Shown here one piece after another: positions 1 to 9,776 of a stretch of DNA of 43,315 nt. The DNA lies in assembly GCA_012523185.1 (NCBI GenBank), contig JAAYIY010000011.1, forward strand, positions 1 through 43,315. The letters are read 5' to 3'. The position numbers and the translations under genes were made by a program. Position 1 is the first letter of the stretch, and the number at the start of each line of letters is the position of its first letter. The DNA comes from Clostridiales bacterium (GTDB lineage Bacteria > Bacillota > Clostridia > Oscillospirales > Acutalibacteraceae). Below the pieces are notes generated by a model. The model was not told the DNA's origin. It did not search any database and saw only the letters and a program-made list of their open reading frames with translations.

Positions 1-3
1 GTA

Positions 4-9
4 TATAAT
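4..9 (+). promoter_or_regulatory. Probable -10 box of the murC promoter
   Basis: TATAAT lies 37 bases before the murC TTG start. The matching -35 box would fall outside the window, so only half of the promoter can be seen. The sequence around it is AT-rich. Confidence 0.45.
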
Positions 10-46
10 AAGTATATATTTTATTGAGAGCGGGGAGGGTGATTTA

Positions 47-1429
47 TTGTACGAAACTGATGAGCTTCTAAAGAGTATCAGGCGTGTTCATTTCATCGGA
101 ATCGGCGGCAGCGGGATGTGTCCGCTGGCTGAAATACTCCACAAAGAAGGCTATATTGTCTCAGGCTCCGACAACAACGACGGCGACACTCTTGACAGGA
201 TACGAAGCCTCGGCATATCCGTCTTTATGGGTCAGAACGCCAAAAACATCAGGGGCGCCGAGATGATAATATACACCGCGGCGCTTTTGCCGGATAATCC
301 CGAGCTTGTCGCGGCAAAGCAATCGGGCATACCGACTTTTGAGCGTTCAAAGCTTTTCGGGGCAATCACAAGGATGCATTCAAATTGCATAGGCGTCAGC
401 GGCACACACGGCAAAACAACAGTCACCTCAATTCTTTCACAGATAATGATAACGGCCGGCGCCGATCCGACTTGTGTTATCGGCGGCAAGCTTCCGTTAA
501 TCGGCAGCAACGGCAGAGCCGGTCATTCAGAGCTGATGATTTGCGAAGCGTGCGAGTTTGTTGACACTTTCCTTGATTTAAGCCCCGACACAGTCATAAT
601 AACAAATATAGACGAGGATCACCTTGATTACTTCAAGACTGTTGAAAACCTGACGGCTTCTTTCAGAAAGTTTGCGTTGCTGGCTTCAAAAAGAGTCATA
701 TATAACGCCGGAGACGAAAAGACCTTGAAGGCAGTCGCGGGGATAACAGACAAAGAAATGATAAGCTTCGGTCTTTCGCCCGATTGCGATTACAGCGCGC
801 GGAATATAACGTCCGACCACGCGGTGCCAAGCTTTGACGTCTACAATAAAGACGCGCTTTTGGGGCGACTTGAGCTTAGCATCCCCGGCAGCCACAACAT
901 CCTGAACGCGCTTGCCGCGGTTGCGGCGGCGCACATCAACGGAGTCCGTTTTTCAGTCATTTCCTCGGCGTCAAAGGATTTCAGGGGGGCGGGCAGGCGT
1001 TTTGAGATACTCGGCAAAAGGAACGGCGTGACGATTGCGGACGACTACGCGCACCACCCAAAGGAAATTGAAGTCACATTGACGGCGGCAAAGCAGATGG
1101 GCTTCGCGCGAGTTTGGGCAGTTTTTCAGCCTTTCACGTTTTCGAGGACGGCAATGCTGATAGACGAGTTCGCAAAAGCTTTAAAGATAGCGGACAAAGT
1201 TGTTATGACGGAGATAATGGGCTCGCGTGAAATAAACACATACGGAGTGCATACGTCGCAGCTTGCGAAAAAGATTGACGGCAGCGTCTGGTTTGCGACA
1301 TTCGCCGATGTCGCGAGGCACATTGCCGAAAACGCGCGCGAGGGAGATCTTGTGATAACGCTCGGATGCGGAGATATTTATAAAGCGGCAAGGGAAATAT
1401 TAAAGAAATACGACATTGCGGAGGTATAA
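47..1429 (+). CDS. murC: UDP-N-acetylmuramate--L-alanine ligase
   Basis: MurC is the cytoplasmic, ATP-dependent enzyme that adds L-Ala to UDP-MurNAc, the first amino acid of the peptidoglycan stem. At 460 residues it has the usual length. The N-terminal nucleotide-sugar binding loop GIGGSGM is at residues 18-24, the ATP loop GTHGKTT at 119-125, and the C-terminal Mur-ligase motif DDYAHHPKE near 332-340. The start is TTG at 47, chosen because GGGGAGGG at 32-39 is well spaced from it and no ATG fits the family N-terminus. The stop is one base before the ATG of the next gene, so it is probably the first gene of a four-gene transcript. It is odd that the partners are sugar hydrolases rather than other mur genes. 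Confidence 0.96.
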   Translation: MYETDELLKSIRRVHFIGIGGSGMCPLAEILHKEGYIVSGSDNNDGDTLDRIRSLGISVFMGQNAKNIRGAEMIIYTAALLPDNPELVAAKQSGIPTFERSKLFGAITRMHSNCIGVSGTHGKTTVTSILSQIMITAGADPTCVIGGKLPLIGSNGRAGHSELMICEACEFVDTFLDLSPDTVIITNIDEDHLDYFKTVENLTASFRKFALLASKRVIYNAGDEKTLKAVAGITDKEMISFGLSPDCDYSARNITSDHAVPSFDVYNKDALLGRLELSIPGSHNILNALAAVAAAHINGVRFSVISSASKDFRGAGRRFEILGKRNGVTIADDYAHHPKEIEVTLTAAKQMGFARVWAVFQPFTFSRTAMLIDEFAKALKIADKVVMTEIMGSREINTYGVHTSQLAKKIDGSVWFATFADVARHIAENAREGDLVITLGCGDIYKAAREILKKYDIAEV

Positions 1430-1430
1430 G

Positions 1431-4400
1431 ATGATTTATAAGCTTAATCGCACAAATTACAGGGATTTCAAGGTTTTTGAAAAAAACAAGCTTGCGGGCA
1501 GGGCATATTTTATCCCATACCTTAAAAAGGAAGAGCTTTCAAACACACCGTTTGAAAAAGAGCGCGTTTCTTCCGACATTGTTCGCGTGCTTTCCGGAAA
1601 GTGGGACTTCAAGTATTTTGGCGACGTTTCAGACATGCCGCGGTCGCTTGACACTGACAAAACAAAGTTTGACAAAATAACTGTCCCGTCGACGTGGCAG
1701 CGCACCGGATACGAGCCGCCTGTTTATCTTAATTGTCCTTACCCGTTTGAAACGCCTGTTCCGGACATCCCGGAGGAGCTTTCCTCGGCTGTTTACAGGA
1801 CCTTTTTCGACATCGAAAAAGACAACAAAAACTACATAATCTCCTTCCTCGGCGTCATACCCTGCGTCGACGTCTATCTAAACGGAAAGTTTGTGGGCTA
1901 CAGCGAAGGAGCCCACAACACCGCCGAGTTTTTGCTGAACGACTTTATTAAAAAGGGAGAAAACGAGCTTGTGGCGGTCGTGCGCAAATGGTCCACAGGC
2001 ACGTTTCTTGAGTGTCAGGACATGTTCCGTGAAAACGGCATTTTCAGGGATGTTCTTCTTTATGAAATGCCGCCTACATACATAAACGACTATGAGATTA
2101 GGACAGACAAGTCCGAAAAAGGCTACAACCTTTCATGTGATGTGTTCATAAACGGCGAAACGGCAGGCTATACAGTCGGAGTTTCCCTGGCAAAGGACGG
2201 CGGCGAAATATTATCGCAAGAAGTCGAGGCGTCCGAAAAAATTAATGTGGAGATGGCTTGTCCCGACGCCGTCGAATGGAACGCGGAGGTTCCATCCCTT
2301 TACGAGCTTTATATAACGCTTTACAAGGACGGCGCGGAGGTTGAGACGCTGCGCAACTTCACCGGCTTTAAGACTGTAAAGATAGACGGACACGTCTACA
2401 CATTCAACGGTCAAAAGATAAAAATCAAAGGCGTAAACCACCACGACACACACCCCGAAACAGGATATGTTATGACTGTCGACGATTTAAAAAAGGACAT
2501 TCTCCTGATGAAGTCCTTAAACATCAACACGGTGCGCACGTCGCACTATCCGCCCGACGCGCAGTTTTTGACTCTTTGCGACATATACGGGCTTTATGTC
2601 GTCGACGAGGCCGACATAGAGACGCACGGCTGCGGCTGTGAGCCTTATAACGATATAAATCTCATCAGCAACGACTTAAAATGGGCGCCGAGATATGTCG
2701 ACAGGGTCAAAAGGATGTTTTACCGCGACAGAAATCATCCCAGCATCATAATGTGGTCTTTGGGCAACGAGGCGGGCGGCTGGAAGTGCCAGGACAAATG
2801 CTTTAAATTCCTGAGCGAGGCGTGCCCGCGGATACCTGTTCACTATGAGGGAGTAATAAGGACGCCGCGGCACGGCTATTCTGTCATTTCAGAGATGTAC
2901 ACGCACCACGACGACCTTGTTCGTGTGAGGGAAAGGAGCAGGGGAGCGCACTATAAGAACAAGCCGTTTTTCCTTTGCGAATATTGTCACGCGATGGGAG
3001 TCGGGCCCGGCGCTCTTGAGGACTATTGGGAAATCATTTATTCCGACGACATTTTCATGGGCGGATGCATATGGGAGTGGGCGGATCACGCGGTGCAGCA
3101 CGACAAGGGCAGGCTCAAATACACATACGGCGGCGACCACGGCGAAAAGAAGCACGACGGCAACTTTTGTGTGGACGGCCTTATGTATCCCGACAGGACA
3201 CCGCACACGGGCGCTTATGAGATGAAAGCTGTTTACCGTCCGCTCAGGGCGGCGCACAAGGGCGGCGGGCGCTTCAGCTTTTTAAACACAAACCGCTTTA
3301 GAGACAGCGGATATATAAAAATTCTTTGGGAGCTTCTCCACGACGGAATGTCGGCGGCACAGGGAGAAATAAAGCTTGTGACAGCCCCGACCGAAAGCGC
3401 GGAGGTGTCCGTCGACCTGCCGAGCATGGCGGACGGCGAATATCATATCAATTTTATTTATCTTGACGGCGACGAAGAAATAGCTGTGGAGCAGATTGCG
3501 CTCAAGGAGGGCTTGCCCAAATTTAAACCGCTGCAAAACAAAAAAATCAAAGCAACCGAAACGGGCGAGTGCATAACAGTCGAGTTCGACGGCGGCACCG
3601 CCGTGTTCGGAAAGTCAGACGGCAAGCTTGTGTCATATGTCTGCAAGGGTAAGGAGATGCTGAACAGCGCGCCCGTTTCGCACGTCGGCTTCGGGCCAAA
3701 TCTTTTCCGCGCAAGGCTTGACAACGACACCGACCGCTATGAGGCTTGGAAATCAGCAGGTTTCGGCTCTTTCAGGCAGGAGCCGGTGTCGATTTCATAC
3801 ACCGCCGACGGGCTGACGGCAAAAATCAGCACAGCGTTCACGCTTGAACACAGGAGAAGGATTCTTTTTGATTTCAACGCTGTATACACTGTTTTCGGCA
3901 ACGGCACAATAAAGGTTGACGCGTCTGTTTCGCCGCGCGCAAAGCTTGAGGCGATGCGGGATATACCGCGCTTCGGCATGACGGCGGAGCTTGTACGCTC
4001 GCTTGAAAATGTCGAGTATTTCGGGCTTGGAAGTCTTGAAAACCTGCCCGATTTCAACGCGCAGTCGACTGTCGGAATATACAAAACGACAGTCGGAGAA
4101 ATGCACGAGCCATACATAAAGCCGCAGGACAACGGCAACAGAGGCGGCGTCCGTTTTCTTAAGCTCACGGACGGCGACGGCGACGGTGTTTTGATAAGCG
4201 CCGTCGATAAAGCATTCAGCTTTTCCGTTCACAACTACACACAGGGGCGACTTATAAAAGCAAAGCATCAAGAGGATTTGCGCGACGAGAAAACGACGTT
4301 CTTGTCTGTCGACGGATTTATGAGGGGGACGGGAACGGCAAGCTGCGGGCCTGATACGCTTGATAAATACAAGGTAAACGCCGAAAACGGGCTTAGCTTT

Positions 4401-6071
4401 TCTTTCGCGCTTTCACCGATAGTCGGCGTGGCGAAGAAAAAGGTTCCCGTAAAAAGGGCTGAACGCCCCGTATATGACACAAAGTTTATTCCCCGCGCGA
4501 TATCGCCGGAGGAGGTCGGAATCAAAAGCGAAGCGATAGAAAGCTTTGCCGACGCTTTAAATTCGTCAGGCGTCAGATACCATTCCTTTATGATAATCCG
4601 CGACGGCAAAGTGGCGGCCGAATGCTACCGCTACCCGTTTAACGCCAAGACTCCGCACATAATGTATTCCATCAGCAAAAGCGTCACATCGTGCGCCGTC
4701 GGTTTTGCTATTGACGAGGGCTGGTTTACGCTTGACACCACGCTGGCGGAGATTTTTCCGGAAAGAGCGCCGAAAAAGGACGCGGACAAATACAAAAACA
4801 TAACAATCCGCCATCTTCTGACCATGACATCAGGCAAGACACCGGGATATATGTCAAACAAGACAAAAGGCGACTGGATAGAGCAGTACATGGACAGCAA
4901 GTGGTACGCGGAGCCGGGCGAGCAGTTTAAATATGTCAACGAAAACACATTTATGCTTTGCGCCGCGATAAAGCGCGCGACGGGCGTGTCTGTCAGCGAA
5001 TATTTGACGCCGCGCCTTTGGGAGCCGCTCGGAGTCAGAAAGCCTTACTGGGAAACAGACCACAGCGGAATCGAGTCCGGCGGCTGGGGTCTGTTCCTGA
5101 CGCATGAAGCTTTTTCAAAGTTTTTACTGACTTATCTTCAGGACGGCAAGTTTGAGGGCAGGCAGGTTGTGCCCGCTCAATGGGTAAAAGAGTCAATGAG
5201 CCTTAAATCAAGCGCGCCGGAAGACGAAGAAGCAAGATCCGGCTATGGCTATTGCTTTTGGGTCAATGATGAGGGCGGCGTGAACGCCGTCGGCGTGTTT
5301 GGTCAGGTGGGGCACATTCACAAAGAAAAAAATCTGATAGTTTCAGTTGTGAGCGGGGACACAAACGAAGCGCTTGTTTGGGACGCCATAAAGATATTTG
5401 AAGACGACGACGCCTTGACAGAGCGCGACGGCAACGCGAGGGAGAACACGGCTCTCGCAAAAAAGCTTTCGTCATTTAAGATGGAGACAGTGCCGCAATC
5501 CGGTCTGCGGAGCCGCTTGGAGCAGGATATAGAAGGCAAGAGGATAACCTTCAGGCGCGCTCTGATAGCTGACGTTTTCGGGTTTTCACCGTCGATGCTG
5601 CCGATAGTCGCGACATATATGACAAAAAACAGGGCGGGCGGCTTCAACAATGTCAAATTCAGTTTTCGTGACAAGTTTTGTTATTTTCAATGGACGGAAG
5701 GCGACGAAACTTGCTGTGTCCGCTGTGGCATGGACGGAAAATATCGCGCAAGCAGGATTACGCTTGCAGGCACGAGTTACACCGCATACGCGGCTGCTTA
5801 TTGGGTCAACGACACGACGCTTGAGGTGTGGCTGCGCCCGCTTGAATCCATAGGCAGGCGTGTTTTGTCGTTTCATTTTAACGGCAAATCAGTTCAGCTT
5901 GAGACACACACCGATCCGTCCATAGAAGAAGTTTTGGACACAGTCAAAGGCACGTTGACCGAGGCGCTCAAGACAGAAAGAGGCAAAAAGTTAGGCGAAA
6001 AGCTGATAATCGGAATGCACGACAAGATTCAGCCCGTTCTCAAGGGCAAGATAGTCGGTTTCCGAAAGTAA
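1431..6071 (+). CDS. GH2 beta-galactosidase fused to a serine beta-lactamase-like domain
   Basis: This 1546-residue protein holds two enzymes. Residues 1 to about 1000 are a LacZ-type glycoside hydrolase family 2 protein. The acid/base Glu is E447 in SLGNEAGG, the nucleophile Glu is E517 in LCEYCHAMG, the motif GGCIWEWADH follows, and a large C-terminal beta-sandwich domain (FGLGSLENLPD) is present. From about 1024 to 1330 there is a class C beta-lactamase-like serine hydrolase: S1080-x-x-K1083 (SISK), Y1168-V-N1170, and a GQVGH third motif near 1295. The last 150 residues look like the beta-rich tail often found after such domains. No signal peptide is seen, so both parts are probably cytoplasmic. 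ATG at 1431 is preferred over an in-frame TTG at 1416 because GGAGG at 1420-1424 serves it. The likely roles are galactoside hydrolysis and hydrolysis of an ester or amide of unknown identity. Confidence 0.9.
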   Translation: MIYKLNRTNYRDFKVFEKNKLAGRAYFIPYLKKEELSNTPFEKERVSSDIVRVLSGKWDFKYFGDVSDMPRSLDTDKTKFDKITVPSTWQRTGYEPPVYLNCPYPFETPVPDIPEELSSAVYRTFFDIEKDNKNYIISFLGVIPCVDVYLNGKFVGYSEGAHNTAEFLLNDFIKKGENELVAVVRKWSTGTFLECQDMFRENGIFRDVLLYEMPPTYINDYEIRTDKSEKGYNLSCDVFINGETAGYTVGVSLAKDGGEILSQEVEASEKINVEMACPDAVEWNAEVPSLYELYITLYKDGAEVETLRNFTGFKTVKIDGHVYTFNGQKIKIKGVNHHDTHPETGYVMTVDDLKKDILLMKSLNINTVRTSHYPPDAQFLTLCDIYGLYVVDEADIETHGCGCEPYNDINLISNDLKWAPRYVDRVKRMFYRDRNHPSIIMWSLGNEAGGWKCQDKCFKFLSEACPRIPVHYEGVIRTPRHGYSVISEMYTHHDDLVRVRERSRGAHYKNKPFFLCEYCHAMGVGPGALEDYWEIIYSDDIFMGGCIWEWADHAVQHDKGRLKYTYGGDHGEKKHDGNFCVDGLMYPDRTPHTGAYEMKAVYRPLRAAHKGGGRFSFLNTNRFRDSGYIKILWELLHDGMSAAQGEIKLVTAPTESAEVSVDLPSMADGEYHINFIYLDGDEEIAVEQIALKEGLPKFKPLQNKKIKATETGECITVEFDGGTAVFGKSDGKLVSYVCKGKEMLNSAPVSHVGFGPNLFRARLDNDTDRYEAWKSAGFGSFRQEPVSISYTADGLTAKISTAFTLEHRRRILFDFNAVYTVFGNGTIKVDASVSPRAKLEAMRDIPRFGMTAELVRSLENVEYFGLGSLENLPDFNAQSTVGIYKTTVGEMHEPYIKPQDNGNRGGVRFLKLTDGDGDGVLISAVDKAFSFSVHNYTQGRLIKAKHQEDLRDEKTTFLSVDGFMRGTGTASCGPDTLDKYKVNAENGLSFSFALSPIVGVAKKKVPVKRAERPVYDTKFIPRAISPEEVGIKSEAIESFADALNSSGVRYHSFMIIRDGKVAAECYRYPFNAKTPHIMYSISKSVTSCAVGFAIDEGWFTLDTTLAEIFPERAPKKDADKYKNITIRHLLTMTSGKTPGYMSNKTKGDWIEQYMDSKWYAEPGEQFKYVNENTFMLCAAIKRATGVSVSEYLTPRLWEPLGVRKPYWETDHSGIESGGWGLFLTHEAFSKFLLTYLQDGKFEGRQVVPAQWVKESMSLKSSAPEDEEARSGYGYCFWVNDEGGVNAVGVFGQVGHIHKEKNLIVSVVSGDTNEALVWDAIKIFEDDDALTERDGNARENTALAKKLSSFKMETVPQSGLRSRLEQDIEGKRITFRRALIADVFGFSPSMLPIVATYMTKNRAGGFNNVKFSFRDKFCYFQWTEGDETCCVRCGMDGKYRASRITLAGTSYTAYAAAYWVNDTTLEVWLRPLESIGRRVLSFHFNGKSVQLETHTDPSIEEVLDTVKGTLTEALKTERGKKLGEKLIIGMHDKIQPVLKGKIVGFRK

Positions 6072-6086
6072 AAAGGAGGTCGCGAC

Positions 6087-7772
6087 ATGGAAAACAAAAA
6101 AGCGGACACCAAAAAGACTTGGTACAAGGAAATGTCAGTCTATCAAATATGGCCGCGGAGCTTTTGCGACGGCAACGGGGACGGCATCGGAGACCTTGAG
6201 GGTGTGCTGTCAAAGTTAGACTATATCAAAAGCTTGAATGTCGACGCAATTTGGTTTTCTCCGCTTTATCCGTCTCCAAACGCCGACTACGGATATGATA
6301 TTTCCGACTATAAAAACATCTCGTCAGACTACGGCTCTCTTGAGCTTTTTAAGAAGGTCGTCGAACAGGCGCACCAAAGAGACTTGAAAATAATAATGGA
6401 TCTTGTCATAAACCACACATCCGATGAACACGAGTGGTTTCAAAAAGGCAGGAAAGACAAAAACAGCCCTTACCATGACTACTATTTTTGGCGCAAGGGC
6501 AGGGGAAAAAGGCCGCCGAACAATTGGAAGTCTGTGTTTGAGGGAGGGGCTTGGGAATACGACGGGGATTTGGACGAATATTACCTCCATGTGTTCGCCA
6601 AAAAGCAAGCGGATCTCAACATGGACAATCCGGCAGTGCGCGAGGAGATAAAGAGCGTGATGCGCTTCTGGCTTGACATGGGCGTCGACGGATTCCGTGA
6701 AGATGTCATCACATATATTTCAAAGCGCGAGGGCCTTCCGAACGGCTTTCCTTTGCCGATAGGAACGGGCATAGAGCATTACACAAACGGTCCGAAGGTT
6801 CACGAATACCTTTCCGAGTTTAAGCGCGACGTGCTCGATCATTACGATTGCTTTACAGTCGGCGAGGCCCCCGGCATGACGCCGCGTGTCGCAAAGACGT
6901 TTATAGCCGAGGGAGACTCGAAAGTGCTGGATCTCATGTTTCACTTCCAGCACATGGCCGCCGACTGCTTTTTAGTCGACTGGATAGGGCTGCCCTTCAG
7001 CCTCAAGAAGATGAAAAGAGCTTTTTCGCGCTGGCAGCGTGAGATGTTCGGCATCGGCTGGAACGCGCTTTATCTTGAAAACCACGACCATCCGAGAATC
7101 ATAGACAGATACGGCAGCAGGGAATACAGAGTAGAAAGCGGCAAGATGCTTGCCGCCATGTATATCTGCCAGTGCGGGACGCCATTTGTGTATCAGGGTC
7201 AGGAAATCGGCATGACAAACATCAAGCTTGACGGCTTTGACAAGTTTAAGGACGTCATAACATTTAACAACTACCGCCTGTTTAAAAAGCTGCGTTTGTC
7301 GGACGAGCGGATTTTAAAAATCACAAACAGAAGCACAAGAGAAAACGCGAGAACGCCGATGCAGTGGAGCGGCGGGGAAAACGCGGGTTTCACAACAGGC
7401 GATCCATGGTTCCATATAAACCCGAACCACACAGAAATAAATGTCGAGGCGGCCGAAAAGGACGCCGACTCAATTCTGCACTTTTACCGCGCGGCGTTAA
7501 AGTTTCGCAAGGAAAACGAAATTGTCATTTACGGGGATTATAAGGAGCATTACAAGGAAAGCAGAAAGCTTTATGTCTATGAAAGAAGTCTCGGCGAAAA
7601 AAGGCTGCTCGTAATCTGCTCGTTTTCAGACAAGCCCGTCCGTTTTATAACTCCCAAAGGCTTTAACTTAAAAAACGGAAGGCTTGTGCTTCAAAACTAC
7701 AAGTCAGTCACCGAAAGCAACGTGTTTCTCACAAGACCATATGAAACGAGGGTTTATCTTTTTGAAAACTGA
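6087..7772 (+). CDS. GH13 alpha-glucosidase (oligo-1,6-glucosidase type)
   Basis: This 561-residue cytoplasmic enzyme belongs to glycoside hydrolase family 13 and resembles oligo-1,6-glucosidase or trehalose-6-phosphate hydrolase. The N-terminal YQIWPRSFCDGNGDGIGDL, the conserved DLVINHTSDEHEWF, the nucleophile D206 in GFREDV, the acid/base E260 in VGEAPG, and the transition-state Asp D334 in LENHDHPR match the family. It presumably removes glucose from short alpha-glucans taken up by the cell. Which linkage it prefers cannot be read from the sequence. AAAGGAGG at 6071-6078 precedes the ATG by 8 bases. It lies 15 bases after the galactosidase fusion, so the two are likely to be cotranscribed as a carbohydrate pair. 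Confidence 0.92.
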   Translation: MENKKADTKKTWYKEMSVYQIWPRSFCDGNGDGIGDLEGVLSKLDYIKSLNVDAIWFSPLYPSPNADYGYDISDYKNISSDYGSLELFKKVVEQAHQRDLKIIMDLVINHTSDEHEWFQKGRKDKNSPYHDYYFWRKGRGKRPPNNWKSVFEGGAWEYDGDLDEYYLHVFAKKQADLNMDNPAVREEIKSVMRFWLDMGVDGFREDVITYISKREGLPNGFPLPIGTGIEHYTNGPKVHEYLSEFKRDVLDHYDCFTVGEAPGMTPRVAKTFIAEGDSKVLDLMFHFQHMAADCFLVDWIGLPFSLKKMKRAFSRWQREMFGIGWNALYLENHDHPRIIDRYGSREYRVESGKMLAAMYICQCGTPFVYQGQEIGMTNIKLDGFDKFKDVITFNNYRLFKKLRLSDERILKITNRSTRENARTPMQWSGGENAGFTTGDPWFHINPNHTEINVEAAEKDADSILHFYRAALKFRKENEIVIYGDYKEHYKESRKLYVYERSLGEKRLLVICSFSDKPVRFITPKGFNLKNGRLVLQNYKSVTESNVFLTRPYETRVYLFEN

Positions 7773-8373
7773 AAATAAAAAGAAGACGAAAAGCAACTTT
7801 TTCGCCCTTATTTCACGAATGAAATACATTAACCGTTGGGCGCTGATGAGAAACACTCGCAGCGAAAACCTAAGCGAGCACAGCCTTGAGGTCGCGGCTG
7901 TCGCGCACGCCTTGGCGCTCATTCACAACAAACGCTTCGGCGGCAACATAAACGCCGAGCGCGCGGCGGTGCTCGGAATGTTTCACGACGCGCCTGAAAT
8001 TCTCGTGGGCGATATGCCGACGCCTGTCAAGTATCACAGCGAAGCGGTTCGAGAGGCGTATAAGACAGTCGAGGAAAGCGCCTGCCGCACGATACTTGAG
8101 ATGGTTCCCGGCGATCTCCGCGACGAATACCTGCCGTTGTTTTTTCAAAGCGAAAGCGACGGCGAGCTTTGGCGATATGTAAAGGCGGCGGACAAGATAT
8201 GCGCTTTGACAAAATGCATTGAGGAGAAAAAGGCAGGCAACAGCGAGTTTGACAAGGCGGCGGAGACGACTCTCAAGGCAATAAAGGCGCTCGAAATGCC
8301 TGAAGTGGAATGTTTCCTGCAAGAGTTTATTCCGGGGTTCAAGCTGACGCTCGACGAGCTGAGGGAATTTTAA
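7762..8373 (+). CDS. YfbR-like HD-domain 5'-deoxynucleotidase
   Basis: This HD-superfamily phosphohydrolase resembles E. coli YfbR, which dephosphorylates deoxyribonucleoside 5'-monophosphates. With the TTG start at 7762 it is 203 residues, close to YfbR (199). The metal-binding set is visible: H40 in SEHSLEVA, H75-D76 in MFHDAPEI, and a late Asp in KAADKICAL. The start was chosen because GAGGG at 7748-7752 sits 9 bases upstream. An in-frame ATG at 7741 lacks a ribosome site, and translation open to 7684 would overlap the GH13 gene by 89 bases. Even the short form overlaps the GH13 stop by 11 bases, suggesting translational coupling. A bidirectional terminator follows. Confidence 0.85.
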   Translation: MKTENKKKTKSNFFALISRMKYINRWALMRNTRSENLSEHSLEVAAVAHALALIHNKRFGGNINAERAAVLGMFHDAPEILVGDMPTPVKYHSEAVREAYKTVEESACRTILEMVPGDLRDEYLPLFFQSESDGELWRYVKAADKICALTKCIEEKKAGNSEFDKAAETTLKAIKALEMPEVECFLQEFIPGFKLTLDELREF

Positions 8374-8387
8374 CAGAAAAAAACAGA

Positions 8388-8427
8388 CCGGGCTGTGCGG
8401 GAAAATTCCGTACAGCCCGGATTGTTT
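8388..8427. terminator. Bidirectional intrinsic terminator
   Basis: A 13-bp stem pairs CCGGGCTGTGCGG at 8388-8400 with 8408-8420 around a 7-base loop, with one G-T pair. On the + strand it is followed by ATTGTTTTTTT. On the - strand it is followed by TCTGTTTTTTT. It lies between two convergent genes and can stop transcription from both sides. Confidence 0.93.
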
Positions 8428-8444
8428 TTTTAACGCCGTATGAT

Positions 8445-9776
8445 TTATCGTGTCGGCGGATTGCCTGTCTTTCGCGTGCCGTGTGAGCGGACAAGATTTT
8501 TGAAATGACGACCCTTTTCCTCAAAATCTCTGTAATAGTTATAGCTGGCGGCGGCCGGTGAAAGCAGGCAGCTTTTGCCCTTTTCCGTCACGCAAAAGGC
8601 TTTTTCAACGGCGTTTTCCATGCCGTCAACTCTGAAAAGCTTTTTGCGCGAGCCAAGCTCCGCAAGGCGCAGGCAAATCATGTGACCTGTTTCAGGCAGC
8701 CCGATAATGTTCCTCACAGACGACTCCTCAAGCGCGCGGCAAAAGTCGCCGTAATCCAGCCCTCTGTCCATGCCGCCAAGTATGAGAGTGTCGGTGTCGC
8801 CCACCGCCTCGACGGCGCACATGACGGCGCGCGGTATTGTTGCGATGCAGTCGTTTACAAACTTTATGCCCTCATATATCCCGACGGGTTCCATGCGATG
8901 CTCAATGCCCCCAAAACCTTTTATCCCCGCTTTGACAGCGTCGCGGTCTATGTTGAGACAGCGTGCCGCGGCGGCGGCAAAAAAAATGTCTTGATGGTTA
9001 TGCCGTCCCATAAGGCGCGGATTAAGAGTTGTGAGCAGCTTAAGGAAATCCGAATCCTCTCCATCGGAGGCGCTCACGGGAATCGCGGCGGACAGTACGG
9101 CGCCGCGCGAATAATATTCGCTCAAGTCCTGATCCGCGTTATATATAAAAAAGTCGTCCGCGCTTTGGTTTTTCATTATATTCAGCTTTGCGGCGGCATA
9201 GCCATTAAATCCGCCGTAGTGGTCAAGATGCTCCTCAAACAGGTTCGTAAAAACGGCGATGTGCGGTGACACTGTTGTGAACTCAAGCTGGTGAGACGAC
9301 ATCTCGATAACAGCCGTACATCCCGCGGACGAGTCGAACCTGTCAAGAACGGGAATCCCGATATTGCCGATAAGGCACGTCGGCACATTGGCGGCGCGCA
9401 GTATTTCATAAATCAGCGTCGATGTGGTCGTCTTGCCCTTTGTGCCTGTGACGCCCACCTTTAAACATGGCGCATAGCGCATGAAAAGGTCTGTCTGGCA
9501 GGTGATTTCTGTGCCTTTCGGAACAGTAACGCCGAAAAAGGATATGCCGGGGGACTTTAAGACGACATCAAAATCCTTCATGCAGGAGAGATAATCACTG
9601 CCTGTCACAAGCCGGACATTGCGGTCGTCAATATATATGTCGCGCCTGTCCGCGATTGTCAGAAAAAGCCCGGGCAGGTATTTCCTGATATAGTTATAGC
9701 TTGAGCGCCCCTCCCTGCCAAAGCCGAGAATAAGCACCTTTTTGTTTTTTATGTGGTCAATCAGCGGATTGGACAA
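8445..9776 (-). CDS. murD: UDP-N-acetylmuramoylalanine--glutamate ligase
   Basis: A Mur ligase of 443 residues. The N-terminal VLILGFGREG is the UDP-binding loop, GTKGKTT at 111-117 is the ATP loop, and EMSSHQLEF and GGMDRGLDY are typical of MurD. The standard product is UDP-MurNAc-L-Ala-D-Glu. Because a MurL epimerase gene overlaps it upstream, this copy may instead add L-Glu (the MurD2 activity); the sequence alone does not decide. The start is probably TTG at 9776, with AAGGAG 10 bases upstream inside the end of murL; TTG at 9782 is the alternative. The 20-base overlap with murL points to coupled translation. It is the last gene of the - strand run and ends at a terminator. Confidence 0.93.
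   Translation of the reverse strand: MSNPLIDHIKNKKVLILGFGREGRSSYNYIRKYLPGLFLTIADRRDIYIDDRNVRLVTGSDYLSCMKDFDVVLKSPGISFFGVTVPKGTEITCQTDLFMRYAPCLKVGVTGTKGKTTTSTLIYEILRAANVPTCLIGNIGIPVLDRFDSSAGCTAVIEMSSHQLEFTTVSPHIAVFTNLFEEHLDHYGGFNGYAAAKLNIMKNQSADDFFIYNADQDLSEYYSRGAVLSAAIPVSASDGEDSDFLKLLTTLNPRLMGRHNHQDIFFAAAAARCLNIDRDAVKAGIKGFGGIEHRMEPVGIYEGIKFVNDCIATIPRAVMCAVEAVGDTDTLILGGMDRGLDYGDFCRALEESSVRNIIGLPETGHMICLRLAELGSRKKLFRVDGMENAVEKAFCVTEKGKSCLLSPAAASYNYYRDFEEKGRHFKNLVRSHGTRKTGNPPTR

Noticed and set aside
1416-1430. TTG at 1416 as the start of the galactosidase fusion
   Set aside because: It would place the ribosome site GGAGG inside the coding region; ATG at 1431 fits better.
8682-9269. 195-codon ORF on the + strand inside murD
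   Set aside because: It is antisense to a clear Mur ligase gene and has no recognisable product.
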